Source: Spirochaetia bacterium
Lineage (GTDB): Bacteria > Spirochaetota > Spirochaetia > Treponematales > Treponemataceae
Length of the DNA: 64,000 nucleotides
Direction of reading: 5' to 3'
Assembly (NCBI GenBank): GCA_900769985.1
Contig: CAAGIS010000108.1
Span: 1-64,000 of the forward strand
In this document: one piece after another, positions 36,202 to 45,166 of the stretch
Layout: each line of letters opens with the position of its first letter
Position numbering within the stretch: the first letter of the stretch is position 1
Program-made: the position numbers and the translations under genes
Notes under the pieces: generated by a model
The model's database searches: none
What the model was told of the DNA's origin: nothing
What the model saw: only the letters and a program-made list of their open reading frames with translations

Positions 36202-37182
36202 TTAAAACAAAATACGGCAGCCTGTCTTGAGTGAAAATTCTTTTATGCAGCTTCCGCTTTTTTGTTTTGAAAGATAGTATTGGTTCTGTTCAGCAAATAT
36301 GCCGTAAGATTCTCCTGTCCTTCCGTAATTTGTAACAAGATATCCTTTATCAATCGTTCCCCACAAGCCTGTGACGTCAACGACAAGCGAAAAACTTTTT
36401 GTAAAATCATACGACATGCAAAGCGTTGCAAGAAAGCGCGTAAAATAACTGTACTGTGCTGAATAAGATTTATATCCCGGTGTATCTCCCGTTTCGTCAG
36501 TGTGATAGTCAAGGCAATTTGTCATTGTAAACGGAGATACAAAAAAGCCGAGCGAAATTGCAAACCGCTTTATTTTAAAATCAACCTGACAGCCGGCAAA
36601 AGTGTAGAGCGTTTCCCTGCTGTAATTTATTCCTGAAACTTTGTATGCCTTTCGTGCCATAGAACTGTTCCATGGTACATCAACGTCGTTTGAAGTATTC
36701 GCACTTTCACCTGAATAGCCGTAGCCGTCAAAGCCTTTAAAATTTTTTACAGAATAAATTGTTTTTAGTGTCGGAATTATTTTTATGCTGTGTACGTTAA
36801 ATTTATATTTTATGTCTGCAGATAGTTCAAACGTAAAGTCTGAACTGTTTTTAAAAATCCAGTAATTTGTTTTAAAATCTGAATTGTAATCGCTGTCATA
36901 CATTGCACCGCATGATGCAGGAATAAAATAAGAAAATCCTGCTGCAATAAAAAAATTTTTATAGTTGTATTCGCCGTCAATCGAAACGCTCCACAAAGGA
37001 CATTCATTCCATTGCAAATCACTTACGATTAAATCTGTGTCATACTGCGAAAATAAATATTCACCGAGTGTGCCGAGCGTTATGTTTACAGCCGGTAAAA
37101 TAGAAAATCCCCAGTTCTTTTCTTTTGCATAAAGCGGAATAAACTGAAAAAATATAAAAACTAAAAAAATCTTTTTTTTCAT
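36202..37182 (-). CDS. Omptin-like outer membrane protease
   Basis: This 326-residue protein has a signal peptide (KKKIFLVFIFFQFIPLYA) and alternating hydrophobic strands across its length, ending in an aromatic residue (CRILF), as outer membrane barrels do. The omptin active site is a D-x-D pair and a D-x-H pair. Here D96-S-D98 falls in SCGAMYDSDYN, next to a region resembling OmpT's NMVDQDW. D225-Y-H227 in NCLDYHTDE aligns with OmpT's DEHYD. If right, it would cleave proteins at the cell surface between basic residues. The assignment comes from motifs and layout, not from a search. Confidence 0.65.
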   Translation of the reverse strand: MKKKIFLVFIFFQFIPLYAKEKNWGFSILPAVNITLGTLGEYLFSQYDTDLIVSDLQWNECPLWSVSIDGEYNYKNFFIAAGFSYFIPASCGAMYDSDYNSDFKTNYWIFKNSSDFTFELSADIKYKFNVHSIKIIPTLKTIYSVKNFKGFDGYGYSGESANTSNDVDVPWNSSMARKAYKVSGINYSRETLYTFAGCQVDFKIKRFAISLGFFVSPFTMTNCLDYHTDETGDTPGYKSYSAQYSYFTRFLATLCMSYDFTKSFSLVVDVTGLWGTIDKGYLVTNYGRTGESYGIFAEQNQYYLSKQKSGSCIKEFSLKTGCRILF

Positions 37183-37196
37183 CGTGTACGCAATTT

Positions 37197-38150
37197 TTAA
37201 TTCAGGGCTGTTTTTAAAACTGAAAGATTCTGTTTCATAAGTTCTATGTAGTTTGTACCGTTTTTAATCTCCCTTGCACTTACAGATTGAATTGAATTCA
37301 TTTCGAGGATTTTCTGGTTTTTTGATTTTGAATTCTTTTTGACAGTTTCTGCAATTTTTTTGTCAGATTTTTCAATTGTAAGAATTGTGCTCAAATTTAG
37401 CTCGTCAACTTTTTTTGCAAGAAAAGCGATTGTTTCAAAACTTGCTTCTGTATCGGCGCTGCATCCGACAAAAGCTGCAAAATAATTAATGCCATAATCG
37501 TCTGCAAGGTATCTGAACGGAAATCTGTCTCCAAATAAAATTGTCTTGTTTTTTGAAGACGAAACTGCCTGTTCGTATTCTTTGTCAAGTTTGTCAAGTT
37601 TTGCAATGTAAGATTGTGCGTTGCTTTTGTAGAACTTTGAATTAGCGCTGTCGAGTTCTGCAATCTGGGCAGAAAGTTTTTCTACGATGATTTTTGCATT
37701 TTTTAAAGAAAGCCAGACGTGTTCGTCATATTCAGCTTCGTCTTCTTCATCTTCTTCGTGATTATGTTCCATTCCTTCGACAAATTCTTCTTCGCGTACT
37801 TTGTCTGCGAGAATTTCCATCATATTAAATGCCTTTAAACTTTTGTTCTTGGCCTGCGAAACTGCTTTCTGCACCCATTTGTCGCTTTCTCCGCCGACAA
37901 AGACAAACAAATCACATTCAGTTAATTTTGCAATGTCCTGAATGTTTGGCTGGTAGTTGTGCAAGTCCATTCCCTTTTGCGTAAGATAAGAAATGTCAAA
38001 TATGTCTGTCTTGTCCCTGACAATATTCATAACCCAATCATATTGAGGATAAATAGTACAGATGATTGTTTTTTTTGAATTTTTAGCAAAGGCAAAAGTC
38101 GAAGCAAACAGAATTGCCGCCGTCAGAAAAAGGGTTTTCTTATTTTTCAT
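37197..38150 (-). CDS. Zinc/manganese ABC transporter substrate-binding protein (ZnuA/TroA-like)
   Basis: The 317-residue protein has a signal peptide (MKNKKTLFLTAAILFASTFA) and cluster A-I substrate-binding features: IYPQYDWVMNIV, GMDLHNYQP and FVGGESDKWVQ, and an acidic, histidine-containing loop HNHEEDEEDEAEYDEHVWLS at about residues 128-147. Such loops bind zinc. It would deliver Zn2+ (or Mn2+) to an ABC permease at the inner membrane. No permease or ATPase gene lies beside it; the omptin-like gene follows by 15 nt. The spirochaetal paradigm TroA fits in size. Confidence 0.85.
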   Translation of the reverse strand: MKNKKTLFLTAAILFASTFAFAKNSKKTIICTIYPQYDWVMNIVRDKTDIFDISYLTQKGMDLHNYQPNIQDIAKLTECDLFVFVGGESDKWVQKAVSQAKNKSLKAFNMMEILADKVREEEFVEGMEHNHEEDEEDEAEYDEHVWLSLKNAKIIVEKLSAQIAELDSANSKFYKSNAQSYIAKLDKLDKEYEQAVSSSKNKTILFGDRFPFRYLADDYGINYFAAFVGCSADTEASFETIAFLAKKVDELNLSTILTIEKSDKKIAETVKKNSKSKNQKILEMNSIQSVSAREIKNGTNYIELMKQNLSVLKTALN

Positions 38151-38272
38151 TTTTTTTACTCCCGAGTTTTTGATTAAAACCTTAAATTTTAAATTTGCAA
38201 ATCGTTCTCATTTTCGTTCTTCATCTTACATATTTGCCATTACGCTGTCAATAAGAGAAAATACGAATTCCC

Positions 38273-38615
38273 TGACATAGAGTTTTACTATGCAAAACTC
38301 GTAGCGCGAGCTACCACGATGCCAGTCAGCCATCTGAAATTCACAACTACAATATCTTAAACGCCCATAGAGTTTTGCTCTTTCAAAACTCGTAGCGCGA
38401 GCTACCACGATGCTAGTGAACCATCTGAAATTTACAACTGCAACACCTTAAACGCCCATAGAGTTTTGCCCTGCAAAACTCGCAGCGCGAGCTACCACGA
38501 TGCTAGTCAGCCATCTGAAATTTACAACTACAATTGTCTACACGCCCATAGAGTTTTGCCCTGCAAAACTCGTAGCGCGAGCTACCACAATGCTAGTGAA
38601 CCAAAGAAATTCACT
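38273..38615 (+). repeat. Dispersed hairpin repeat array, four units, 90-91 bp period
   Basis: Hairpins begin at 38280, 38370, 38461 and 38551, all of the GAGTTTTGC/GCAAAACTC kind except for a G-to-A change in the first (GAGTTTTAC with GCAAAACTC). Loops differ (TAT, CTCTTT or similar, CCT, CCT). Each unit continues CGTAGCGCGAGCTACCACGA, then TGCTAGTGAACCA or a close variant and GAAATTTACAACTACAA. It lies between the divergent znuA-like and valS genes. No gene is seen in 38151-38686. Confidence 0.92.
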
Positions 38616-38624
38616 CGCGCTCTG

Positions 38625-38653
38625 TTGAAAAGCGAAGGAAAAAATATTATACT
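38625..38653 (+). promoter_or_regulatory. valS promoter
   Basis: TTGAAA (38625-38630), 17 nt, TATACT (38648-38653). The start is about 27 nt before the valS ATG at 38687. It lies just beyond the repeat array. Confidence 0.6.
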
Positions 38654-38686
38654 TTTTTCTAATATTTTCAGATGACGAGGAATGAA

Positions 38687-41449
38687 ATGAAAGCAATCGA
38701 ATTAGAAAAGGCGTACGATCCAAAATCTTTTGAAGACCGTATTTACAACGAATGGGAAAGTAAAGGTTATTTTAAACCGGTTTCTGATGAAAAAAATCCG
38801 GTTCACTGCCAGTGCTCTTGCTGCAATGCAGAAAGCAATGCTAAGACTGATACTTATGCCGTCGTCATTCCTCCTCCAAACGTAACAGGTGTCCTTCACA
38901 TGGGTCATGGACTCAACAATACTTTACAGGACATTGTTGTCAGATATCACAGAATGAAAGGCGACAACACTCTTTGGCTTACAGGAACAGACCATGCCGG
39001 AATTGCAACGCAGAATGTTGTTGAGCGCCAATTAAAAAAAGAGGGCAAATCACGCAAAGATTTAGGCCGTGATAAATTCCTTGAGCGCACATGGAAAGTT
39101 AAAGACGAGCATCACGATATAATCGTAAAGCAGCAGCGCAAACTCGGGAATTCAACTGACTGGGACAGGGAACGCTTTACAATGGACGAAGGTCTTTCAA
39201 AAGCTGTCCGCGAAGTTTTTGTTACTCTTTATGAGCGCGGTCTTATTTACAAAGGTCAGTATCTTGTAAACTGGTGTCCTCGCTGCGGAACGGCTCTTGC
39301 TGATGATGAAGTTGACCACACAGATACAGCCGGTGCAATGTATCATATTTATTATGAATACGCAGACGGTCCGGCTCCTGACGGAAGTACAAAAATTGAA
39401 ATTGCAACTACACGACCAGAAACTCTGCTTGGCGATACTGCCGTTGCTGTTAATCCGTCTGACGAACGCTATAAAGACATCGTAGGCAAAAAATTAAAAC
39501 TTCCGCTGACTGACAGAGTTATTCCTCTTATTGCAGACAGCTATGTTGACAAAGAGTTTGGAACTGGTATGGTAAAAATTACACCAGCTCATGACCCTAA
39601 CGACTGGCAGGTAGGTCAGCGCAATAATCTTGAAGTAATCAATATCTTAAATCCCGATGGAACTTTAAACGAAAACTGTCCTGAAAAATACCGCAACTTG
39701 ACTTGTCCTAAAGCCCGCGAACTTATTATAGAAGATTTAAAAGAACTCGGTCTTTTTAAGTGCGAAGAAAAAATTACTCACTCAGTAGGACACTGCTACA
39801 GGTGCAATACAGTTGTAGAACCTTATCTGTCATTCCAGTGGTTTGTAAAAATGAAGCCGCTTGCTGACAAGGCATTAAAAGCTTGGAAAGACGGCGACAT
39901 CGTTTTCTATCCGCGCAAATGGGAAAATACTTATGCACGCTGGCTTGAAAATATCCGCGACTGGTGTATAAGCCGTCAGTTGTGGTGGGGACACAGAATT
40001 CCTGCATGGACTTGTTCTGAGTGCGGTGAACTTATTGTTGCGCGCGAAGACCCTTGTAAATGTACAAAATGCGGTGCACCAAAAGAAAAACTTGTTCAGG
40101 ACCCTGATGTTCTTGATACATGGTTCAGTTCATGGCTGTGGCCTTTTTCTACTTTCGGCTGGCCAGAAAAAACTCCTGATTTGGAAAAATTCTTTCCGAC
40201 TACAGCGCTTGTAACTGCGTATGACATTATTTTCTTCTGGGTTAGCCGTATGATTATGGCATCTCTTGAGTTTACTGGAAAAGTTCCGTTCCGCGACATT
40301 TACATTCACGGACTTGTACGCGACAAGCAGGGGCGCAAAATGTCAAAGTCTCTTGGCAACGGAATGGATCCTCTTGAAATTATTGATATGTATGGTGCTG
40401 ATGCCTTAAAGTTTACGCTCGGCTTTATGTGCGCTCAGGGACAGGATATTTTAATCGACAAAGATTCGTTTAAACTTGGTTCACGTTTCTGTAATAAAGT
40501 ATGGAATGCAAACCGCTATCTTCTTGGCAACCTTGAAGGCAGAAATCTTGTTCCTGTAAAAGATTCAGATTTGACAGAACTTGACAGATGGATTTACAGC
40601 CGCTTGAATTATGCAGTAAAAACTGCGCGCGAGGCTCTTGAATGTTACAGGTACAATGATGCAGCAAGCGCTTTGATGGAATTCTTCTGGAACGAATTTT
40701 GCGACTGGTATGTCGAAGCTACAAAACTCAATTTCTGGAACGGCGATGACAATGAAAAAGACAGGCAGGCAAGTGTTCTTTTGAACATTCTTGAAGAATC
40801 TCTGCGACTGCTTCATCCATTTTTGCCGTTTGTTACAGAAGAAATTTACGGTAAAATTCCGCTTGCAGAAATTACGGAAAGCCGTAAAGCAGCAGGAACT
40901 AACTGCATTGTTTCTAATTCAACTTACAACGGAATGTTGATAAATGCACCTTATCCACAAATAAATGAAAGCCGTGACGATGCAAAAATTGCGGCACGCT
41001 TTGACACTCTCAAAGATTTAATTGTAAAAGTGCGTTCGCTCCGTTCTGAGTGCGGCATCGACCCTGCAGAAAAACTCAACATTGCAATTCTTGTTACAAA
41101 AGGTAGTGAAGCTGAAGTCTGCAAGGAAAAAGTTGATATGATTAAACTTTTAGCAGGATGTGCCGGAATTGAATTTATTGACGAAAAACCTTCAAGTTCA
41201 ATTGGAACTGTAGGAACAGGTTTTGAAGCGTTCATTCTTATCGATGAGAACATCAATAAAGAACAGCTTATTGCCAGATTCAAAAAAACGATTGAAACGG
41301 AAAAAGGTTATGCCGCAAAATCTCAGGCAAAACTTGGTGGTTCATTTGCACAGCATGCTCCTCAGGACGTAGTTCAGGCAGAAAAAGATAAACTTGAAGA
41401 ATCTCTGCGTAAAATTGAAAAGCTTGAATCTTACATAAAAAGTCTGTAA
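38687..41449 (+). CDS. valS: Valyl-tRNA synthetase
   Basis: From the ATG at 38687 the product has 920 residues. It has the class I signatures: PNVTGVLHMGHG (HIGH variant) and GRKMSKSLGNG (KMSKS), plus the editing domain region with TTRPETLLGDTAVAVNP and the C-terminal coiled-coil arm SLRKIEKLESYIKSL. It attaches valine to tRNA-Val. The in-frame ATG at 38672 is less likely because the GAGG ribosome site then lies inside the coding sequence; it is well placed 8 nt before 38687. An insert with cysteines (HCQCSCCNAES, about residues 41-51) is unusual and may bind metal. Confidence 0.97.
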   Translation: MKAIELEKAYDPKSFEDRIYNEWESKGYFKPVSDEKNPVHCQCSCCNAESNAKTDTYAVVIPPPNVTGVLHMGHGLNNTLQDIVVRYHRMKGDNTLWLTGTDHAGIATQNVVERQLKKEGKSRKDLGRDKFLERTWKVKDEHHDIIVKQQRKLGNSTDWDRERFTMDEGLSKAVREVFVTLYERGLIYKGQYLVNWCPRCGTALADDEVDHTDTAGAMYHIYYEYADGPAPDGSTKIEIATTRPETLLGDTAVAVNPSDERYKDIVGKKLKLPLTDRVIPLIADSYVDKEFGTGMVKITPAHDPNDWQVGQRNNLEVINILNPDGTLNENCPEKYRNLTCPKARELIIEDLKELGLFKCEEKITHSVGHCYRCNTVVEPYLSFQWFVKMKPLADKALKAWKDGDIVFYPRKWENTYARWLENIRDWCISRQLWWGHRIPAWTCSECGELIVAREDPCKCTKCGAPKEKLVQDPDVLDTWFSSWLWPFSTFGWPEKTPDLEKFFPTTALVTAYDIIFFWVSRMIMASLEFTGKVPFRDIYIHGLVRDKQGRKMSKSLGNGMDPLEIIDMYGADALKFTLGFMCAQGQDILIDKDSFKLGSRFCNKVWNANRYLLGNLEGRNLVPVKDSDLTELDRWIYSRLNYAVKTAREALECYRYNDAASALMEFFWNEFCDWYVEATKLNFWNGDDNEKDRQASVLLNILEESLRLLHPFLPFVTEEIYGKIPLAEITESRKAAGTNCIVSNSTYNGMLINAPYPQINESRDDAKIAARFDTLKDLIVKVRSLRSECGIDPAEKLNIAILVTKGSEAEVCKEKVDMIKLLAGCAGIEFIDEKPSSSIGTVGTGFEAFILIDENINKEQLIARFKKTIETEKGYAAKSQAKLGGSFAQHAPQDVVQAEKDKLEESLRKIEKLESYIKSL

Positions 41450-41496
41450 TTGCCAATTTTTGTAAAATGCAATAAAATTCTATAAGTGAGGTTTGT

Positions 41497-42114
41497 ATGA
41501 GTAAATATGAGATGCAGGTTAATAAACCAAATCAAATGGATAAAAAATCTATGCTCCAGTTGAATGGAATGTATCTTGCGCCATATATGCAGCTTGCAAC
41601 CGAACTTATAGGAAAAGCTCGTCATGCCGGCGGCAATATGTTCCGTCATCAGATTGACACTCTCGGCATTTTAATTGACTATGGTTATATAGACAGCGTT
41701 CTTTTAAAGGCTTCTGTCGTTCACGATACAATAGAAGATATAGAAGGTTTTGACCATAATAAAATCATCAATGTTGACGAAGACGGTGAAGATGTTTACA
41801 GGCTTGTTCTTGAAGTTACAAAACATCCTGGAGAAGAAAAAAAAGATTTTCTCCGCCGTATTATAGAAAAGGGCAGCCAGAAAGCCAAAGTTTTAAAATG
41901 TGCAGACAGAATCAGTAATATGATTTCGCTTGGCTTTGTGACAGACCCTAAATTTATTGAACGTTATTGTGATGAAACTGAATATTTTATTCTTCCTATT
42001 GCAATTGAAGTTGATTTCAATATGTATCAGGAATTAATCAATTTGATTATTACGCGCCGGAAATATCTTGAAGACAGCGGTTATATCGAAAAGAAAAAAG
42101 CCGGGCTCATTTAG
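41497..42114 (+). CDS. HD-domain protein, small (p)ppGpp hydrolase-like
   Basis: This 205-residue protein resembles the hydrolase half of RelA/SpoT without synthetase or regulatory domains. Features: KARHAGGNMFRHQIDTLGIL, ASVVHDTIEDIEGFD (the HD with the following ED) and VLKCADRISNM, which align with the HD1, HD3 and HD5 stretches of SpoT. Stand-alone versions (SAH, Mesh1-like) cleave (p)ppGpp to GTP or GDP and PPi. A GAGG site lies before the ATG. It follows valS by 47 nt. Alternatively it could hydrolyse another nucleotide; activity is not proved by sequence. Confidence 0.7.
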   Translation: MSKYEMQVNKPNQMDKKSMLQLNGMYLAPYMQLATELIGKARHAGGNMFRHQIDTLGILIDYGYIDSVLLKASVVHDTIEDIEGFDHNKIINVDEDGEDVYRLVLEVTKHPGEEKKDFLRRIIEKGSQKAKVLKCADRISNMISLGFVTDPKFIERYCDETEYFILPIAIEVDFNMYQELINLIITRRKYLEDSGYIEKKKAGLI

Positions 42115-42134
42115 CTTATAAAAAAAAGTCTGCC

Positions 42135-43070
42135 ATGAATCTGTTTGAAAAAGAGTCAGCATTAAAACTTCTAAAAAAACTTTCAAAAAAAACGACAGAT
42201 AAAGACGTAAAAAAAATCGAAAAAAAACTTCCGTCTATGAACCGCGGAATTATTGCAGGCATTTGGGATAAAGTCCTTGCACTTTTTGAAGCGATGCATA
42301 ATCCCGATGTTTCATTCAGTAGAAAGGCAATGATTATCGGTGGACTTTTGTATCTGATTTTGCCTGTTGATGTCGTTCCTGATTTTATTCCATTCGGTGG
42401 ATTTTTAGATGATGTCTTTGTCATTCTCTTTGTCTGCAAGCAGGCTCTTGAAATTGCTTCTGAAATCGTAATTGAAAAAATCAAGGTGCCTGTCGATGAA
42501 ATGATTAAAGAGAAAATCGATAAAAAACTGAATCAAATGCTTAAAATGACAGTGATTTCTACTTCTGTTTCTTCGTTATTCATGTTCTCAGGAATTCTGC
42601 TTGTAATCTTTACGCCTTTTGGAAAAGAAATTTCGTATTATGCTGCTGCTGTTGTTTTTCTTCTGTTTTTTGGTTTTATGATTTTTCGATTTATGCGGAA
42701 TTTGAAAAACGCGTTTCCATGGATAAAAAGCATTCTCAGAGAAAAAAACATTAAAGCGGGAATTATTGCAGAAGTAAAAAATCAAAATAAAAAACTTTCC
42801 TTTTATGATACTGTAATCGAAAAAGGCTCAAAAATTTTTCATTCCCTCGAAGAAGTTCCGAATTTGGAACGAATTTTTGACCATTATATCCGTTTTTTCA
42901 GAAAAAAAGCCTTGATTTTAATCAGCGCAATCGCCCTTTATTTTCTCGTTATAAACTTTATTCTGAAACCTTTTTTAATAACTTCTTTTTCCAACTTAAA
43001 ATACTGGGAAATCTATCTCTACCCAATCGTCCACATAATCGAAAGCGTAAAATCCCTTTTTAAAATCTAA
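42135..43070 (+). CDS. DUF1232 (YkvA-type) membrane protein
   Basis: The 311-residue protein has an N-terminal DUF1232 domain, seen as KAMIIGGLLYLILPVDVVPDFIPFGGFLDDVFVI at about residues 74-107 (the DVVPD..PGFLDD signature), then about three more hydrophobic segments and a lysine-rich C-terminus. Its function is unknown; the family is thought to be membrane-linked. The gene lies 20 nt after the HD-domain gene and may be co-transcribed with it. Confidence 0.75.
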   Translation: MNLFEKESALKLLKKLSKKTTDKDVKKIEKKLPSMNRGIIAGIWDKVLALFEAMHNPDVSFSRKAMIIGGLLYLILPVDVVPDFIPFGGFLDDVFVILFVCKQALEIASEIVIEKIKVPVDEMIKEKIDKKLNQMLKMTVISTSVSSLFMFSGILLVIFTPFGKEISYYAAAVVFLLFFGFMIFRFMRNLKNAFPWIKSILREKNIKAGIIAEVKNQNKKLSFYDTVIEKGSKIFHSLEEVPNLERIFDHYIRFFRKKALILISAIALYFLVINFILKPFLITSFSNLKYWEIYLYPIVHIIESVKSLFKI

Positions 43071-43081
43071 CCCCCTTCAAG

Positions 43082-43328
43082 CCACAATTCTCATAGCGCG
43101 AGTTGTTACGATGCTTGTAAAGAAATGAAATTTACAACTGCTGTCTCACACGCCCATAGAGTTTTGCTCTTGCAAAACTCGTAGCGCGAGTTAAATCAAT
43201 GTTTGTGAGCAATAGAAATTTACGAGCGCAGATGAATGTTAACATTTGACATAGAGAATTACCCACGTAATTCTCGTAGCGCGAGTTAAATCAATGTTTG
43301 TGAGCAATAGAAATTTACGAGCGCTTGT
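43082..43328 (+). repeat. Dispersed hairpin repeat array, one partial and two full units
   Basis: A half unit starts CAATTCTCATAGCGCGAG at 43085. Full hairpins are GAGTTTTGC/GCAAAACTC (43159-43167 with 43172-43180) and GAGAATTAC/GTAATTCTC (43254-43262 with 43267-43275). The last is a third stem sequence, with both arms changed together. The units close with GAAATTTACGAGCGC. From 43329 to 43430 I see nothing identifiable before the IS element. Confidence 0.9.
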
Positions 43329-43474
43329 GTCAAGCCCATGCGATTTTTTCGGCAATGAAATTTAAGGAAATTCAAATTTATGCAGGTAAAACGGATTTTT
43401 TATTGGAAAAATAGAAGTTTTTATTCTTGATAATTCAAAATAAATGAAGGCTGAATTGATTTAAATATAAAGAA

Positions 43475-43498
43475 CTAATCCATTTTTCTATGGATTAG
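43475..43498 (-). terminator. Hairpin downstream of the IS transposase
   Basis: CTAATCCA (43475-43482) pairs with TGGATTAG (43491-43498). Read on the minus strand the hairpin is followed by TTCTTTATATTT, a plausible weak terminator for the transposase. Confidence 0.5.
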
Positions 43499-43532
43499 CT
43501 TTTGAGGAATGAATTTAACCAACACTGGTTAA

Positions 43533-44804
43533 TCAGCAGAGTAACTCATCTGAAACGCTATAATAAACTTCTCTAAAGGATGGCTTACAATTTTTCAAAA
43601 ATGTTTCTTCAATCAAAATTTTCATAACTTCTGGCATATCACCAGAGGTGTCTGTTTCAATTAGTTTTGGAATGTATTTGGTATTGCTTTTAAACGGTTC
43701 AACCCAAAGTCCATTTTTGTATGAAAGGCAGATATGAATTTTTTGATGAGGTAATTCTTTACAGAAAAATTTATAGCCTTTTAAATAAAATATTCCTGCG
43801 CTGTCTGTATTGCCGATAAAGCGTGCTTTAAGAAGCTGAGCTATTTTGTCTTTATCTGCAGCAACAAATTTTGAAAAATCAGATTTTGCTTTTCTGGAAT
43901 ATTTTTTTACATATTTGGGAATATAAACCTCGTTCAAAAATTTATTTGCCTGTTCAACAGTTTTTATTCCATGCAATGCAAATTGAACAGGAAGTTGCTG
44001 CTGTAGAACTCCCCAAAAGCGTTCAATTCTTCCTTTTGCTTGCGGAGAATGTGCTGGAAACATATCAATTCCTAATTCTGATACAATACGACCAAACTGT
44101 GTTAATGCATTCTTATCTTTGCATTTTGGATTGTTAACAAAAAATACTCCTGCCTTATCAGGATATAACTGTTCAGGAATTCCGTAATTAATCAGCATGT
44201 ATCGTGCAGCTTCTATGTAGCCTAGTAGGCATTCATTTTTAGTCATGTATAAGCCGACTGGAATTCCTGTAGCATCATCAATAAATCCTTGTATGCAATA
44301 ATTTTTGCCGTTCTTAAACCAGTCATACGGAGTTCCGTCCGCCTGAACTAATTCTCCAAAATATTCCTTAGGTTCTCTATAAAGATATTCTTTTACTTTT
44401 CGTCTGGACTTCCATTTTATCGGACTCTTATAACCTACAGATTTTAAACATTTTGTAACAAATCCTGTTGAGCATTTTATATTATATTCTTCCTTGAGAA
44501 TGTCATTGAAGTATTGATAGGATATTGATTCAAAAGGATTTTTTCCGTCAATTACTGTATTCTGAAAAAGATTAATTATTCTGTTTTTTAAGTTTACGTA
44601 AGTTTCGTTGATATGTTTTTTGCCTGTATTGCCATGTATGAAAGAACTATCTCCAAGAGTTTTATATCTTCTGATTTTGATTTCAACGGCTCGTTGAGTT
44701 AATCCCAGTTTTACTGCAGCTTCAAGAGTTCTAAGAGAACCGTTTACACATTGTGTTATGTGTTCTTTTACAATTTGTTGCCGTTCATTGAGTTTTATAT
44801 CCAT
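43533..44804 (-). CDS. IS1202/ISNCY-like transposase
   Basis: This is a full-length 423-residue DDE transposase. Residues 1-60 form an HTH region (TLEAAVKLGLTQRAVEIKIRRYK). The catalytic acids can be placed as D in ELVQADGTPYDWF, D in LYPDKAGVFFVNN and E in PQAKGRIERFWGVLQ, a pattern seen in IS1202-like elements. It is apparently intact, with a TTGACA promoter-like sequence about 60 nt upstream and a hairpin downstream. It probably marks the left border zone of the accessory region but may simply have inserted there later. Confidence 0.85.
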   Translation of the reverse strand: MDIKLNERQQIVKEHITQCVNGSLRTLEAAVKLGLTQRAVEIKIRRYKTLGDSSFIHGNTGKKHINETYVNLKNRIINLFQNTVIDGKNPFESISYQYFNDILKEEYNIKCSTGFVTKCLKSVGYKSPIKWKSRRKVKEYLYREPKEYFGELVQADGTPYDWFKNGKNYCIQGFIDDATGIPVGLYMTKNECLLGYIEAARYMLINYGIPEQLYPDKAGVFFVNNPKCKDKNALTQFGRIVSELGIDMFPAHSPQAKGRIERFWGVLQQQLPVQFALHGIKTVEQANKFLNEVYIPKYVKKYSRKAKSDFSKFVAADKDKIAQLLKARFIGNTDSAGIFYLKGYKFFCKELPHQKIHICLSYKNGLWVEPFKSNTKYIPKLIETDTSGDMPEVMKILIEETFLKNCKPSFREVYYSVSDELLC

Positions 44805-44909
44805 TTTTTTTCTCCTGCTTTATAAGTTGTAATGTAAATCATTTAAAAGCATGCAGAAAAAAAGATGTCAAGTTTTTACTTTGAATTTTCTGGAAATTAA
44901 ATTATGACT

Positions 44910-45131
44910 TTAATTCTTCTTTTGTGAAAAAATTTTTTTAAGAAGACTTTCATTTTCAGGAAATTTTATAAATGTTTTTTTTATAACCAGTCCAATTATA
45001 AAAAGAATTATTCCTGTTGTCAGTAAGACAGTTTTTGCTGTCTGGTTTTTTATTATCATGATAATCAAAATAATTGCAAAACAAAACATGTATGACATGA
45101 AAGTTATAATGACTGCCGTTTTCTCTTTCAT
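44910..45131 (-). CDS. Small two-span membrane protein
   Basis: From the ATG at 45131, with an AAGGA site 5-9 nt before it, this is a 73-residue protein with two membrane spans (about residues 8-28 and 35-53) and a basic tail ending KKIFSQKKN. A longer frame to 45227 would overlap topB and has no ribosome site. I do not recognise the family. It lies just after topB on the same strand, separated by one of the AGCGCC palindromes, so it is probably an element-encoded gene. Confidence 0.55.
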   Translation of the reverse strand: MKEKTAVIITFMSYMFCFAIILIIMIIKNQTAKTVLLTTGIILFIIGLVIKKTFIKFPENESLLKKIFSQKKN

Positions 45132-45150
45132 AATAATCCTTATCTTAATT

Positions 45151-45166
45151 AGCGCCAAATGGCGCT
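45151..45166. repeat. AGCGCC palindrome, copy 1 (after topB)
   Basis: AGCGCCAAATGGCGCT is a perfect inverted repeat with a four-base centre. It abuts the topB stop codon and precedes the small membrane gene. Other copies are at 50305, 54189 and 55012. Confidence 0.85.

Larger units (their letters stand above)
43432..44887 (-). mobile_element. IS1202/ISNCY-like insertion sequence (ends tentative)
   Basis: The transposase gene is bracketed by a 13-bp inverted match: AATTCAAAATAAA (43432-43444) and TTTACTTTGAATT (44875-44887), 12 of 13 identical. These may be the terminal repeats, but I see no flanking duplication and the ends could lie slightly outside. The element separates the ordinary chromosome from the conjugative region. 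Confidence 0.4.

Noticed and set aside
38151..38230. Zur/Fur box upstream of the znuA-like gene
   Set aside because: Only a weak dyad is present (AAAT...ATTT) and it does not match a known consensus closely enough.
38273..38615. Regularly spaced repeats resembling a CRISPR array
   Set aside because: The 90-bp units are conserved along almost their whole length, so there are no unique spacers. No cas gene is nearby.
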